A stretch of 46,993 bases of DNA from a virus. A model generated the notes under the pieces. It had not been told where the DNA came from, searched no databases, and saw only the letters and a list, made by a program, of their open reading frames with translations. Below, piece after piece: positions 17,430 through 32,400 of this stretch; the first letter of the stretch is position 1, and each line of letters starts with the position of its first letter. Where the stretch lies: positions 1 to 46,993 of IMG/VR virus record IMGVR_UViG_3300024264_000057. The stretch is one strand, 5' to 3'. The translations under genes were made by a program, and so were the position numbers.

Positions 17430-20400
17430 GCGGCAAATTAATTGTCTTTCCACGTAAGAAAGTTGCAATTTCTGTATTCGATTCTCCTAGCGGTTTAAAT
17501 GTAGAACTTGTATCTTCATCTAATTCACGCCATTCTGTTCCTAGTTTTCTTATTATAATTAGTGTTGTATTTGCTTCCGGAGGTGTCGTTAGACGTACAT
17601 ACGCACCTTCATTTTTATTAACAGCATAATCTGCTTCAATATCAATGTCTGCGTTTGGACTATCTGGACCTTTAGTTACATCGTACACCTTAGTTGGTGT
17701 TTTACGTAGTCTTTTACCATTCGCAAATACTTCAATGTTAAGTGCTTGCCAATATTCTTCTGGTATACCGCCTTCGTCAAACGGTGCTTTGTACCATTCT
17801 CCAGTTTCTGTTGGATTTTTAACAACATCTGTAAATGCTTCAGGATTGTAAGGTACTAATATTTGTACATAAGGCAAGTATTTTGGCAATACTAAATATT
17901 CTTCAGCTCTTAAAGCAGGTGCTGTTTCTTTTGGATTCAGTATTACTAAATCATATGCACCAACTGACATTGTTTCTGTATAGAATTGTATCTCTGTTGT
18001 AGTGCTTGATATTTTTTCAAGCTCTCTTATATCTCCTGCTTCATTTTGCATTAATACTTTTACACCAGGTCTAAATCCTGTTCCTGTAACTGTAGCAATT
18101 TGATCGTATGTACCAGGAACTCTTACAGGAAACACTGTATTGTTATTAAAACTGTATACAATTGAAGTTGCTGTAATGTCTACCGAAGAGTTAGGATATA
18201 TTTTACTTGTATCAGTATAAACTCCACTGATTACTTTGAATCTTTCTTCTTCATCTTTATATGGTAAAATACTATCAGCACCTTGATGATAAAATATTGT
18301 CTCAGCAGTATATTCATCTTTGACTCCGGTGCCCATAGTACCTCTACGCAACTGTTTAAGTACATTGCCGTCTCTTCTAAAGAATTCAATTCGTTCACCT
18401 TCAATGAAAAGCACACCTGGCACTGTAGAAGTTGGTTGTGGTAATCTTTCGTATCCTTCACCAACTTGTATTGATCTGTCGTACCAGCGTAACGGTGCTG
18501 ATAAGGTATGTTCGTCTTCTGAAGATAGTCTTAAATAAGTAGTTCTATTCAGCATATCTTTGAATTGTCGCCATCCAAATCTATTTGATACCGGAGGTGC
18601 TGCAAACTGTATAACATCAACTGTATCATAATCGTTAAGAGGCGTTATAAACTGAATACGTTTTTTGTTTTCTCTTAAAATATAATCAGCAGTCGGTGTT
18701 AGTAGTTTACCGTTAACACTAATCCATACAAAGTTTACGCTAATAGCAGCTGAACGCAAGTCAATAAAGTTATTTGTTAAGTTTCTATAATCGTAATAGC
18801 CTTTTGTCCCTACAGTCATTTCTGTTTGTTGTACTACTTCATATTTTTCTCGTTCTATTCCAAGTCCGTTATGATTACTAAACTGGTATACCTTAATAAC
18901 TGTATCAACTGGATACGTTTTATCAAAATATATAACTGCCGGAATTGGTACAATTTCTACATTTAATGTAGTATCTGCATCGTAATTTGTTCCTGCATCT
19001 ACTACTGTTACATTTATAATACTACCAACTTCATTAACATCAATAGTAAATTGCGCACCAACACCTGCATCAGAACTTGCTGATATACCAGAATCTGTAT
19101 TATAGCCTCTGCCTCCAGACACTACTGTTACGCTTGTAATTTGCCCGCTTTCAATTACAGGTGTTAATACTGCTGGTATTTGTTTACCGCTAGTATCGAT
19201 AAAATCGTTTGCTGAATCAAAGTAACCAAATCTATATTCACCACTACTTAAAACAAACACTTTAAGTTCATCGCCCGGTGCTGCAACTCCACGTTGTAAA
19301 ATAATTGTACTACCTGGTTGCGCATCTGCTGAAATATTTCTATTAAAACTGCCTGCACCTTCATAGGTCCATTCTTGTAAGAATGTAAGTTCTCTGTCGT
19401 TTAAGAACACCTTAAGTTCTGATCCTTCAACCGAACCTACTGGAATTTGCCATACTTTCATTTTGTATTCTAATACATCTGTTTCAACAGTAAATGCTTC
19501 ACTATACCCTGCTGTTAATACATTCTCAGTAACCACAGCTCCTTCAGTTGTTGTAGCAGTAATAATAGTATGATATGATGTTGGTTGCTGTTCAAATGGT
19601 GCACGAGATAATTCGTATGCTGTTGAACTTCCATCTGCTATGATTTTATCTATTGATATTTGACTAAATGTTTCAATTGTACTATTAAAAATTCCGTATT
19701 GTACTAATCTATTTTCAGGAGGTGTTTCAGCAAATTTAATGTGTGTTACTCCGCTTACATTTTCTAATGTAAATGGTAATACACTTCCGTTAACAGTAAC
19801 GTATGCACTATTATTTTCACTATACGGAATTGCTGTTTCGTAGTCTGTTGTACTTGCGTCTGTTGTAAAATTACCATAATCAAGTAAGTTTGTACCGCCT
19901 AAACTAATTGATATAATTGATATCTTTGCTCCAATAGCAGGAGCTTCATACAATAAAACTTCATTAGTTTTAAAATTAATTGTATACTTACTACTGTCTA
20001 CTATAATATAATCAATTTTTACAATTACACTTTCTACTGAATACGGACGTTGTGTTAATGTATAAGTTGTAGTTGTTCCGTTGCCTTGGAAACTATCAAC
20101 TTCAATAACACCTGTTCCACTTGTTGGACGCTCATAAACTTGTAAGTCAAGTGTGTCCATAACCTGCCCAGGGACAGTTTCTTCAGGACCTTTAGATGTA
20201 GTAGCTGTAACAAATCCATCACCGTCAACGTTAATATCTTCAGCTTTGATACCAGTAGCAGTACTATATGCAAGGTCGCCGCCTGTTATTGCAGTATCGT
20301 ATGCACTTTCGTCAATTACTCTACTTCCGTCTGATGTAGCTCTACGTAAAGTAATAACATTTGCCGGCGGATTATTAAGCCCACTACTATCAAGTTCTTC

Positions 20401-23400
20401 AACTACTTGTCTATAACGTATTTCATTTTCAAATGTAAATGTATTTGTTAATCCATCACCAACTATTGGAGCCATAAATGCATATGTGTTTCCTTCAACA
20501 GTAGATGTTCCGTCCCAAGTATCGTCATCAACTCTTTGTCCGTTAATATAAACATTATATTTTACATCTTTAGCTAAAGGTTTTACTAGATCAAATGTAA
20601 CTGTACTACCGTCAGTTTCAAATGTTTCATCGTCAAATGTTTCATCAAAGATATCCCAGTTATCAGTATACCAGTCGCCGGTATCCCATCCTGGAGGTGC
20701 ACCAAACTCAAAACTCTTAACCTGTACGCCGCCGTAATCAACTCCGTCCATAAGTTGGCTAAGATCTTTGCCTAACTGTCCTGTTGTTGGATTATAAAAT
20801 AAGTTTATTCTATCTTGTGCATCAAGTAAGTCGATTGACTTTCTATAATTAATTTGCACTACTGCTTCTGCAGCTGGCGGATTAATAAATTCAATTCTAG
20901 CAAAGTATTTGTCAACTGTTGATGTAGTATCTTTTACATTACTAAAGGTGTAATCACTACTTAAAATTAATTCGCCATTTACACTAATATCAATAGTGTT
21001 AGTTCTTAAATCCATTGGCCATTTTAAATCAAAACGTGATATACCGCCTGACGCTGTAAACGATTCAGTTTCATTCATTTGTGTAATAAAGAATGTTCCG
21101 CTTAATCTATCAAATTTAATAATTGTATGCATATTACGTACTGGAGAGTTACCTAAAACTGCTGTTAGTACTGCATCTCTGCCGCCATCTTTTAGCGTTC
21201 CATTAATTGTTATAGTTGGTAATTCGATATAACCACTACCTGGTTCAATTACTGTTATGCTAGATATGTTTCCTGTTGGTCCTAATGACGCTAATGCTGT
21301 AGCATTTCCTTCAATAACAATTTCTGGTCGTGATATGTATCCTTCTCCAGCATCACTAACTTCGATCTTTGTAACTTCGTAACTTAAATTGTTTAACCAA
21401 TTAGAATCTATATCTAACGCATTACCTGTACCAAATAGTACACCGTTTAAAACTTTAATATCTGCTGTAGTAATTGTCCCTTTGCTACTGTCGTACCTCG
21501 GTGGACTATCAAAATCTGTAACTACGTTTGACGCTGTTTCAAGTTTACTGTAATTTGATATGTACTCTCTAATCTTAGATTTATAAGGTTTAACTTCTTG
21601 AATATATGCTTCGTAACTTGTTAAGTTGTCGTTCTTAAATGTAGTTTTTTGCTGTAGTTCTCCGACATTATGTTGAGCTTTAACAAAACTTGTTTTAAAT
21701 GCCCAGTCAACATAACCTTGTTCTGAAAATACATAACGCAAGCATAAGAAGAATATGTTATTAAATTCATTAGCTAAGTTAGTAATAAAGATATCATCTT
21801 TTAACGCATTTAACAAAATTCTTAATTCTGCAATTGGTTGTTTATCAAAGAACTGTGTATCAAATGTTTGGTTATCAAATCCTACTAGGTTATCTGCAAA
21901 GCTATACAATGAAGATGATAACTGCACTGTACCGTTTTCTTTACCAATAGTTTTATAATTTACTGTATAATCAGTAGTATCTTGGTTATCAATTTTTTCT
22001 AATAATAACCAACCGGTGCCGCCAACATTTAAGATTTTTACAATATCACCAAACCTGTCATCTAACCCTTGAAGGTTATATGTATAATCTAATACATGAT
22101 CAATTTCTGTAAATTTATTATAATCAGTTGCATACCAATCAACATAATCCCAGTATGCTGTTACATCATATGCTTGTGATGCTACTCTAACCCAACTGTT
22201 ATTAATAAAGTGATAGATTGCCCATTTATTGTTAACTGTTTCATCAGCATTTACAAGTACTGCAAATGGTCTAACTTCAATTGACGTATTATCATCATAA
22301 TTATAGCCTTGACTAATTACTGTTACTTGAGTAATTTGTCCTAATACATCTAAAGTAAATTCAACATCTGCGCCAGTTCCCTGTCCGTCAATTTTATATG
22401 TCGGTGCTGTTTTATAACTTCTGCCTCCATCAACTATATCAACACGTACTAGTTTTCCGTTTTCAATTATAGGAGTTAATACTGCTGATTTTGCACGAAC
22501 TGTACTAACAAAATTTAAGTCGATATAGTTATCAACAGTAGTATCAAATTTATTAGTATTGCTAGTTGGTTTTAAATCATTTAATTGTAAAGCTGAAATG
22601 TCTTTTTCATCAGTAATTAAATTTTGCAGTAATGTAACATTAACTCTTTCGATAACTTGTTTAAGAACTTCAACTCTATTAATAAACCATCCCTGTCTTG
22701 GTCTGTTAAGAATGCCGTATTTTTCTTTTGGTGATAAATTTGGATTAGGTACAGGACGACTGTTTACATCGTAGCCAACAAGACTGTCAATAAGTTTGTT
22801 AACTATTTGTTCGTTTGGTATACTAGTTGACAATCCTTCAGTAACTATTTGATACTGATTATGTATATTACTATATTTGTCGCCTGATGTCCAGTACTGA
22901 ATATTTAAAACTGTGTTAGTATCTTCAATTAATGATCCTACATTGTGTAGTACAAAAGAATTAGTATCACTAAATGATATAAACTTATATTTCTGTCCGC
23001 TCGGGTCTGCAATTAATTTTGCTACTGCATCAATACTTAACGATCTACCTGGTATATTAGGAATTGTTGTTTTATCTTTAACCCAGAAATAGTAGTAATT
23101 TGTAAATCTTTTAGCAATATTATCGTATACTCTTCGGGTACTGTAGACCTGACTATCATAAATTGCTGTACCGGTAGTATCAGGATCATTATTCCACCCC
23201 TCTGGTGTTAACGTTGATTCTACCCATTCATATACATCAATTGACGATCCTTTAAATAATGTATTAAAGTTATTTGATTTATAAATTAAATTACTTTGAT
23301 ATACATTATAAAACTTTGCATTAGTTAAGTTCCACCAAACTCTGCCAGTTTGTTCCGGTCCCCAACTTCTGTTAGAGTCAATAGTTATATTATCTATTAA

Positions 23401-26400
23401 GTTATTATTATTAGTATACACCGCAGGATCGTTTGGTGTTTTATAACGTATTTCTTCGTCTGCAGGTCCTGCAATTTTTCCTTGTATTGGATCAATATAA
23501 TCTAGGTTAGTAATTACTTCGTTTTTATTTAAATCGTAAAGCATTACCTTTTTAATTTTATCAATATCAGCTGGCGGATTATGTACTCTATGCTGTGTCC
23601 AAATTCTTTCATTATCAGGACGTCTGTAATCTAATATAAGTCCTTTTTTGCCGTTAGCATTTTGATATTGTGGTACTGAAACATATAAGTGATTATTTTT
23701 AGCAAGAATATTTCTACCAAAGAAATCAACTTCAGCAATACTATCTCTGCCTGCATATGTATGATAGTCAATACTTTGTCCAAAGATTAATGATTCATCA
23801 ATTCTTTCGTATGCATATACTACTCCATTACTAGCTATTTCATTTTTATATGTTGTAAATTCATTATCAAATACTGTAGCGTTACTATCGAATGTTGTAA
23901 TATCGTCACTAGATGCATTAAATGCACTTACAAATAATGAGTTGCCGTCAAATTCAATTTTCTTACCGAATAATTCTCCATCAACTTCATTGACACTTGA
24001 TAACGTTTGTGTTAATACAAATGTGTTGCCTTTTTGTGTGTAAACAAATACTTTTCCAACATTAGTACTAGTTGAGTCATCTGCTAACGGAGCACCGATA
24101 GCTATCATTTTTCCATCTTGACTGATACTTATAGATGTTCCAAATTGTGAGTCAGTTTCGTCTACCGATGGATGAATTAGTTCTTGTGATTTTTGATAAT
24201 TATCATTTATATTTCTATATACAACAACTTTGGTAATATCATTATCAAACTTAGCACTTACTACTAATACTTCACCGTTATCACTAATATCAAAGTCACG
24301 ACCAAATTCTATTAAACCTGTTTGATCAAGTTTTAATTCAGTGTCACCTCCGGGCACAAAACTAATCAATTCCCAATCTTCTGCAGGGACTTCAATTGTT
24401 CCGTTAACATCAACAAATTCATTATATCCTAACGGAATATTACGCTTGGCTTTATAGAAATTTCCGTTAAAATATTGTACAATTTCATCTATTGTGTATG
24501 TTGACAGCGGAGTGAAGAATCCTTTATAATCAAGATCCTCTGGAATAGTTCCTGTATCATTTGGAATATATCCTAAGTAGTCAATACTTCTTATTTGATC
24601 GTTATTTACTAATTGCCATTCTGTAGCAGTAAATGTTGTTCCGTCACCGGCTATGTTTGTTAATGCTTTGTAAAAATATCCGCTATAATAAACATAGTCA
24701 TTAATTATATAATTTGTTGATGTGCTAAACACACCTTTGTAACGCTTGTCTTTTGAAGTTTCCCAATCGTATACTATACCTTCAGCATCAGTACCTTTGT
24801 TAATAAAGAATATCTTTCCTGGATTACTAAGTGTTCCGTTGCCTTGTGCTCCTATGAGAACTTTATATAAGTCATTTCTTTTGGCTATTTTAATCTTACT
24901 ACCTATACGCAGATTTTCTGTTACATCAGGTAGTATGAATGTATCAATTGGGTTAAATGATGACACATTTTCTTTTTGGAATACTGAGAAATAACCAAAG
25001 TTATTTAAATTGTTTCCCGGAGCATCTGGATTGACTGGTATTTTAAATACTTGTGTGTAGTCAAGATTGATAGAGCTTGGAGGATTAGCTAATAACGGTT
25101 GTCCTGAAATTAGCGTATCTTTATATATAATATATTCTGCACCTATTATTGTACTTTCAGCAGGTACAGTTTCAATTTCTGCATCTAATTGGAACACACA
25201 TAATTTACCTATGCCTAAATTATCTGCAACTAAGTCGCCTAATGATACTGCATTAATATCGCCAAGTACTTGGTCTTGGTTATATGCTGGATCTGGATCT
25301 GTTGGAATACCTATATATTCAATAGTTCTACCTGTCCCTAATGCTCCCCAATCGCCTAATACATTAGTAACATATACTCGGGCTTTACTGTTATTAAATT
25401 TTTGATAGTATACTACCTTTGCTGTTGCTCCTGGGTTAGGTGTGCGCTCTCTAACAAACTGTCCTACTTTAGGTTCAAATGGTGCACCAGTAACAGAGTT
25501 TGTTTCATCTAAATCAAAATCAATATACCCTTCCCATAAATCATACAGCGTATGCTTCTTATTTGTTTGAGTATAAGTTAACCCTGTTGGTGTAATATCA
25601 ATAAAGGATCCGTCAGCATCACTTGGAAAGCGTAATATTTCTAGCCCTATTTCGTCACCAACTACTATATTATCAGTTAGTGCTTTAGGAGCCCGAACAA
25701 TAAACAAATCACTCGGTATAATATCTAAGTTATCTGCTGGTCCCGGAGTACCTTGGTATGTAAGAGTTCTTATATAACTGTTATCTGCATTAGAACCATA
25801 AATTCCAGACTGTGTATTATTATACTTCCAAATATTTGCACCAAATGCATCTGTGTCTACTTCGCCTGTTGGTATAACATTATAAACTACTAAGCCTCTT
25901 GCTTCGTCAACATTATTTGCAGAAAGTTCGATATCAGCACCGGTATCAAAGAACCAATAACCGCCAAGCTCTGCATTAACATCAATTGAATCTGTAGGTG
26001 CAGCTCTTTGAAATGCGCCAACAACTTCTCCAGATTCCTTAAATAATTGTCCGATAAGAGGCCAAGCACCGTTTGTTCTTTCAATATAAATTACTGCTCT
26101 ATTGTTTGAAACATATACATAATTAACATATCCAAACACGCCAGTTGCTTCAACTTGATCACCAATCTGTGGCAATATTGATAATACCGGAATCTCTAAA
26201 ATTACATCAACTTTCTTTTGTATAGTTAACCCCGATTCTAAAAATTCTTGTGTAATTGCAGGGAACTCATTGTTAAATGGAAGTCTTGCAGTTGTAGTCG
26301 GTATATCTTGATTTGCTGATGTAAATTCGTTCCATTCCATATAAACTACATCACCTGCTGTAGTTCCTGAATACTGGTCTGCAGGAGCTCTTACAAGAAC

Positions 26401-29400
26401 GTGCTGAGGATGGGTGTCTTCTTCAGATTCGGTAAACGGATAATTACCCGTTAACATATTTTTAAAAAATGCTTCATTTGCAAAAATATTGTTATTTTGT
26501 AATACTTCTGCTATAGCCCCAAAACTTCCAAATTGTTGCTGTGCTTGGGCACCTTGAATATCAACTACTACTTCCCATAACAGTCCGTCGTATTGAACAA
26601 TATCTTTGTTATCATAATCTTGCGTAGATACAAATTCACCCTTGTATCTTGATTTAACATTTGAAGCACCCGGAGCACCTACTACTAAGTATTTTCCGTC
26701 TGCACTAATAGCTTGTCCTGTACCAAATAGTTGTCCTGATCCTACTGATGCACTAGTTGCTGGTTCTACTATTTGTGTAAATTGATAATTTTGACTATTT
26801 CCGCCTCTGCTATATATAAAAAGTTTTCCGTTATTACTAGCAATCGGTGACGACACTGACATAATACTGTTTCTGTTATCAACTGTAATTGATCCGCCGT
26901 AATTATTTTCGCCAGTTTCTTCTGCAGGTATTTGTTGTAATAGATTAAATCCTTGGGTATTCTTTAGAACTTTCCAATCATTTTCAGTATTTTCAATCCA
27001 TATTAACGATCCTTCGTCGATGCCTTGTTGTGCTATTTTATTAGCCTCAACATAATCGCTTACTTTTACAGATTTAAAAGTTGTAACTAACCCTTCACAT
27101 GATGGTATCTTTTCAATTTGAACATTACTTTCAAAATAAATTTTATTAAGTACTTTTTTAGTAACTCTATAAAATCCTTTTAACTGTGATAACCTAGTGT
27201 TAGTAGTTTCAGTTTCAGTAGATCCGTCTTGAGCATCATCATTAATTTGTACATTAAATATGCCTAATATATCGCCAGCTTTAATGCCTGCAGGTGAATT
27301 ATCTAATGTTATTTCTAACTCATACGGCGCAGTAGTGTCGGTAATTTTTTGTTGTAAAGTTTCAATAGAAGTAATAGTAGTATCTAAGGAAACATACTGT
27401 AATACATTCCATTTATTTTCTTTAGATCCGACCCATAAATAATCTTTATTACTAAGTGATTCAATATCTAAATTAGCTATACCATTATAATCAGCTAACA
27501 CTACATCTATATCTGATAAGTTAACAAATCCAGGACTACGAGTAAATGATTTTAAATCTGTTTTTTGAGGAAGAAAATTATTATTATACGTTAATGGCTT
27601 TTTATAAACTTCAAAATCTTTAATATTATATACAAGTCCGTCAACGTCATCACTATTTGTTAACTGTATTGGCTGAGGATTTAATCTAAATTTCTTTTCG
27701 TCTAATTTAAATTCAACTTCGTCGAATCCTTCGCTTGCACCATACTGCCCTTGTTTAATTGCCCATTCTTCATAAAAGTCTAAACTTTCTCTATCATTAG
27801 CACTTAATACATCAAATAATTTATCAAGACTATTACGAGTTCCTTTTTCTTGAATCATTCCTTGATAAAATTTGTACTGACTAACTTCGTCGTTAATAAT
27901 ATTTTCAAGATACTTACGTTTTTGGTAACCAATAAGATGTTGAGCTTGTTGTTGCTGTACTACATCAAAATTATCTGTGTCTAGATCATAAAAGTCTGCG
28001 AACTGATTTGTTTTATATTCAAAGTTTGGTATTAGTTTACTTTGAGGCGTTTCATTTAACCGCACCCATTGATTATAATCAAAAGTTTCTGATCCTGTAA
28101 TAACTGCATCAGCTGTATAATTAAATTCTTTATACTTAACCATATCACCTACTGCATAATCAGTCCATTGTTGCCAATCTTTTATAATAACTTCAGAATA
28201 TATAAATCCTGGAATGTCAAGACTGCCGTTCCAATCAGTAGTACGATATCCAAATGCTTTTATTCTATCTTGTCTATATCCTGTAGCTGGTTGATAAACT
28301 ACATCACCAAATACTGACGAGTTATCAATCATTACAACATGTTCTGTTTGTGTCAACGGAATTTTAATAGAGTAAACTCCGTCAGCTGTAATAGTTGGTG
28401 TTATTTTAAAATTATTTCTATCTATTCTGTCAATCTTTAAAAATTTACTTTCTAAAGGTTTGCCATCTGATTTTAATAATCCGTACCCAAAGAAATTATC
28501 AGTTACACTATCAACCTTAGCATATTCAGTATTAAACCAAACTTGATCTGCTGCAGGGCTTAAAGATATAAGGGCGCCTTCGCCCCAAGAATGTGATGTC
28601 CAAAATAAGAACTCTCTTGAAGCATTTTTCCAGTCTGAAATTATATTTTCTGTGCCGTCAAAGTATTGAAATCTAAATCCTTGTTCAACTAGCCAATGTT
28701 CGTATCCTAATAAAAAGTCAATAACATCTTGTATTGATGTAAGAATTGTACCATACGACAAGGTTAGTACATCATCTTTATTAAACCTGCTTTTAAAGGT
28801 TGCATTGCGGCCACCAGTAACAGGAAGTTTAGCAAGTTTTGTTAACTCTGTAGGTTGACTAGGGTCAAATACATTACCCGAAGTAAAGGTAACATTTGTT
28901 CTATAATAAGATCCGTTATTTTCTATAATAGTATCTTTAGCATAGGTTCTATTTTCATTCCACTCTATATATGAATCTGACACGCCGCCAACATTAACTT
29001 CAATATCTTTTGAAGATGTTAATGATTGATAATATTTAAAATAAGGTAACTCTTTATCATAGCCTCTAATCGAAAATCCACCTTGTACTTTTTCAACTAT
29101 AACACCGCTATAATTTATAGTTTTTATCGGAGTACTTGTATTTAAAAATACTTGATAGTTTTCTTCTGGTATAAAAACATTACCTTCGTTTGTAGGTGTT
29201 CTGCTATCAAGTATTAATTTAAATTTAGATTTATCAGTAAATCCGCCTAGTTTAAAGGTAAGTCTGTTTTTAATTGATTTTATATTATTTTGATATTCAA
29301 CAAATTTATCAGCAAGATTGTATGACATATAATCTTGTATATAATTTACGAATCCTGATGTTAATTTTTGTGCAGATTCATTAATACCTGTTGGAAAACA

Positions 29401-32400
29401 TAAGTCTTCTAACTTAATATGATTTTTTGTATCTTTATAAATTATATGTCCGATAGAATTGCGAACTTGTCTTGATCTATCAAAACCTGTAGCTAGTGCA
29501 GAAGGTGTGCTGTTAATTAGCCAACTAGTTAGAATTGCAAATGGATATTCTGAACTGTTTATCCATGCATCCTCAACTGGGCTTCCGTCACCAAAAACAA
29601 ATCCTCTATTTAATGACTGTGTATCAAATCGTTTTGGAATATTGCAATTAGAAGGACCTAATAATTCACCTGAAGCATTAACTGGTATAAACGTTTTTAA
29701 TCCTGGACGTCTATATAATTTATTAATTTTAAATGAACCGCTAGGATCTCTAATTATTCCTCTTTCTAAATCCTCCCAAAGTAAGGAGTTATTTTTTGTG
29801 TAAGGTGCAGGACCATATTGATCTTCCCACCAACTTGGTTTAATACTAAATCCTAACATTTCCCATGGTGTTAAGTGCGGGCTATCTGTATCGAAGTAAT
29901 ATCTGTATATTGCTCTCCACCAACCTGGTAACTTGTCACCATTCTTATCCATCAATAATGAATAGTTAAAAGTAAACGGATTATCTGTATCAAAGTAAGA
30001 GTTAACAGTATAGTCCTTATCAACTAATGTCATCCATTGTAAAAAATCTGTAGTCAACGGAGCATTAATTTCTTTTCTAGTAAACGCAGTATTACGATTA
30101 AGTCCAGGTACATATGAATGAACGTTAAACAACGTAGGATCGTAATTAATTTTAATGTTATTAAAGATTCTTTTTTCTAATTCTAAAATTAATGCATCTC
30201 TATAATCTCCAAAAGCCTTTACTATGCTTCCGTCATGTCCTTTAATAACTGTAGGATTACTACTAAATGAGGTATCTTGATATAGATATGGTTCAAATAC
30301 TGGATATAAACCTAACTTACTCGGCGTTGGTGGTATAAACGACCCGTTAGTTGTATCGTATTCGTTTATTTCAATAATGTCACCAACAGACTTAGTAGCA
30401 GTAATTACTAAAAAGCCTTCAGTATTAAATGTATAATCTTTATTGTGTATTAATTGTTCACTATTTAAATATACTGTTACTGCTCGAGTGCTTAATGTTT
30501 CTAGTGTAAAATCAGTATTTAAAGCATAGAATTGAGTTGCTATATCTTCTACTATTATTTTAGTTGTAATTGCTGTACCAAAAGGTATCATGTCACTAAA
30601 GTAAAATGGCATAACATTTGTTTTACTTTTTACTAGCTCAGTAATAATCTTATCAACATGCCCTTTTACATTTCCTGAATACCCTATACTTTCAGCTGTT
30701 TCAATAAACAAACGTTTAAATTTAGAATATTCTTTTTTAGAATATCTAACAGCGTTAATTATATTTGACGGCTTATCGATAAGACTGTACATTGATAAGT
30801 TTAACGGCGAACTATGTTTAATAAACTTTCTTCCGTATTTGCTTAACCCGTCTAGATCTCTTAAATTAGACGGTCCAGGAAATATTCCATTAAAGTTAGG
30901 AACATTTTCAGTTATACTAAAAACATGATCGTTAACTTCGCCAAGTGTAAATGAAGTTAAATCTTCATTCAACGGATTCTTTTCAAGATTATTAGCAATT
31001 TCATAATACCCGTTATTATTTTTTACAGCCGAAGAGCTACACTTTATGATAATTGATGCATCTTTATCTAAATCATATTTAAATTTTATACTCTTAATCT
31101 TATCAACACTATTTTCAAATTCGTAATCAATGTTTTCATATTTTATAATATTGTTACATAGTACTGTAATAGATAAATCAGTAAGCTCAGAACTTCGATC
31201 ATAACAGTTAATTGGATATGTAATGCGAGTGTTATCGTTTACATATTGAAGAATTACTTTTTGCTCACTTAATGTATTAGCCTTAGTATAAACATTTGCT
31301 ATTGTAAAATTTTTACCTTTATATTTTCTTAAAAATCCCTGTTTAACATCTACTACATTTAATGTATCATTAGTTTGATATTGGAAAGTGTCTGTATTAA
31401 AATTAAAATCAAATACTATGTCTCCAACATTTTCAATACTTTTGTAGCTTAACGGAAATCCTAATGCAGTATCGTTTGCACCTGTTCCAACTTTATACCC
31501 AAATATCTTACTTCCTCTAAAAGACGATGCAGGATATACATTTATGTTAGAATAACTAATATCGTTTTCGTCAAATACATCAAAAATTGGTGGTGTATTT
31601 ACTGACGTTTTTTCCTGTGCAATACTCCATTTATTACCGTCGTAATACCAAATTTTGCCACCGTTTTCTGTGCCGCGGGTTACTAGTACATTTTCACCGC
31701 TAGACGGCTCACTGTCTGTGGTTGGGACTAGAGTTATCTGTCCGTCTGTTCCGCTTCCTTTGAACTTAATAAATTTTACTTCAAATACTTTACCAGTTAC
31801 TAGTGGATCAGTATCTGCTAAGAATATAACACGCATGCCTGTTGATAACTGTATATCATCAATATTATAACCTAAACTACCTTCAATAGTACTAAACGCA
31901 TCCGTAGTAAAAGTGTCAATTAAGTCAATTGTGCCTTTTGAGAATGATCCAAAGTTATACAATCTTAAACCAGATTCAAATTCAATAATAGGTCTGCTTG
32001 CACGAGCAGTTTCGTCAACTGTAACAGAATTATTTGTAATTGTATCTACTAATTCAATTACATCTTTATGAAACCATCTGTTATATCTTGACCAAAAATT
32101 TCCATCTGGACTTGCACGATTAATTGTAATATAATCTTTATCTCTTGGATATCCTGTTGCTTGTGAGAAAGGAAACTGATCAAATCCTTCGTCATTATCA
32201 AACGGAACATCAACATCAACACCTACAGGAAAAGAAACTTCTACGTCAGTTGCTGATACTAATTCAATTTCTTCACCGACACCCTCAACATACCATTCTT
32301 TGTCTCGATATAGTTCCGGCTGTACATCGCCTCTAAATCTAACTTTTAATCCGTTAGTTAATGACCAATTATCTCTTGTTTGATATTCTTTCTTACCGAT

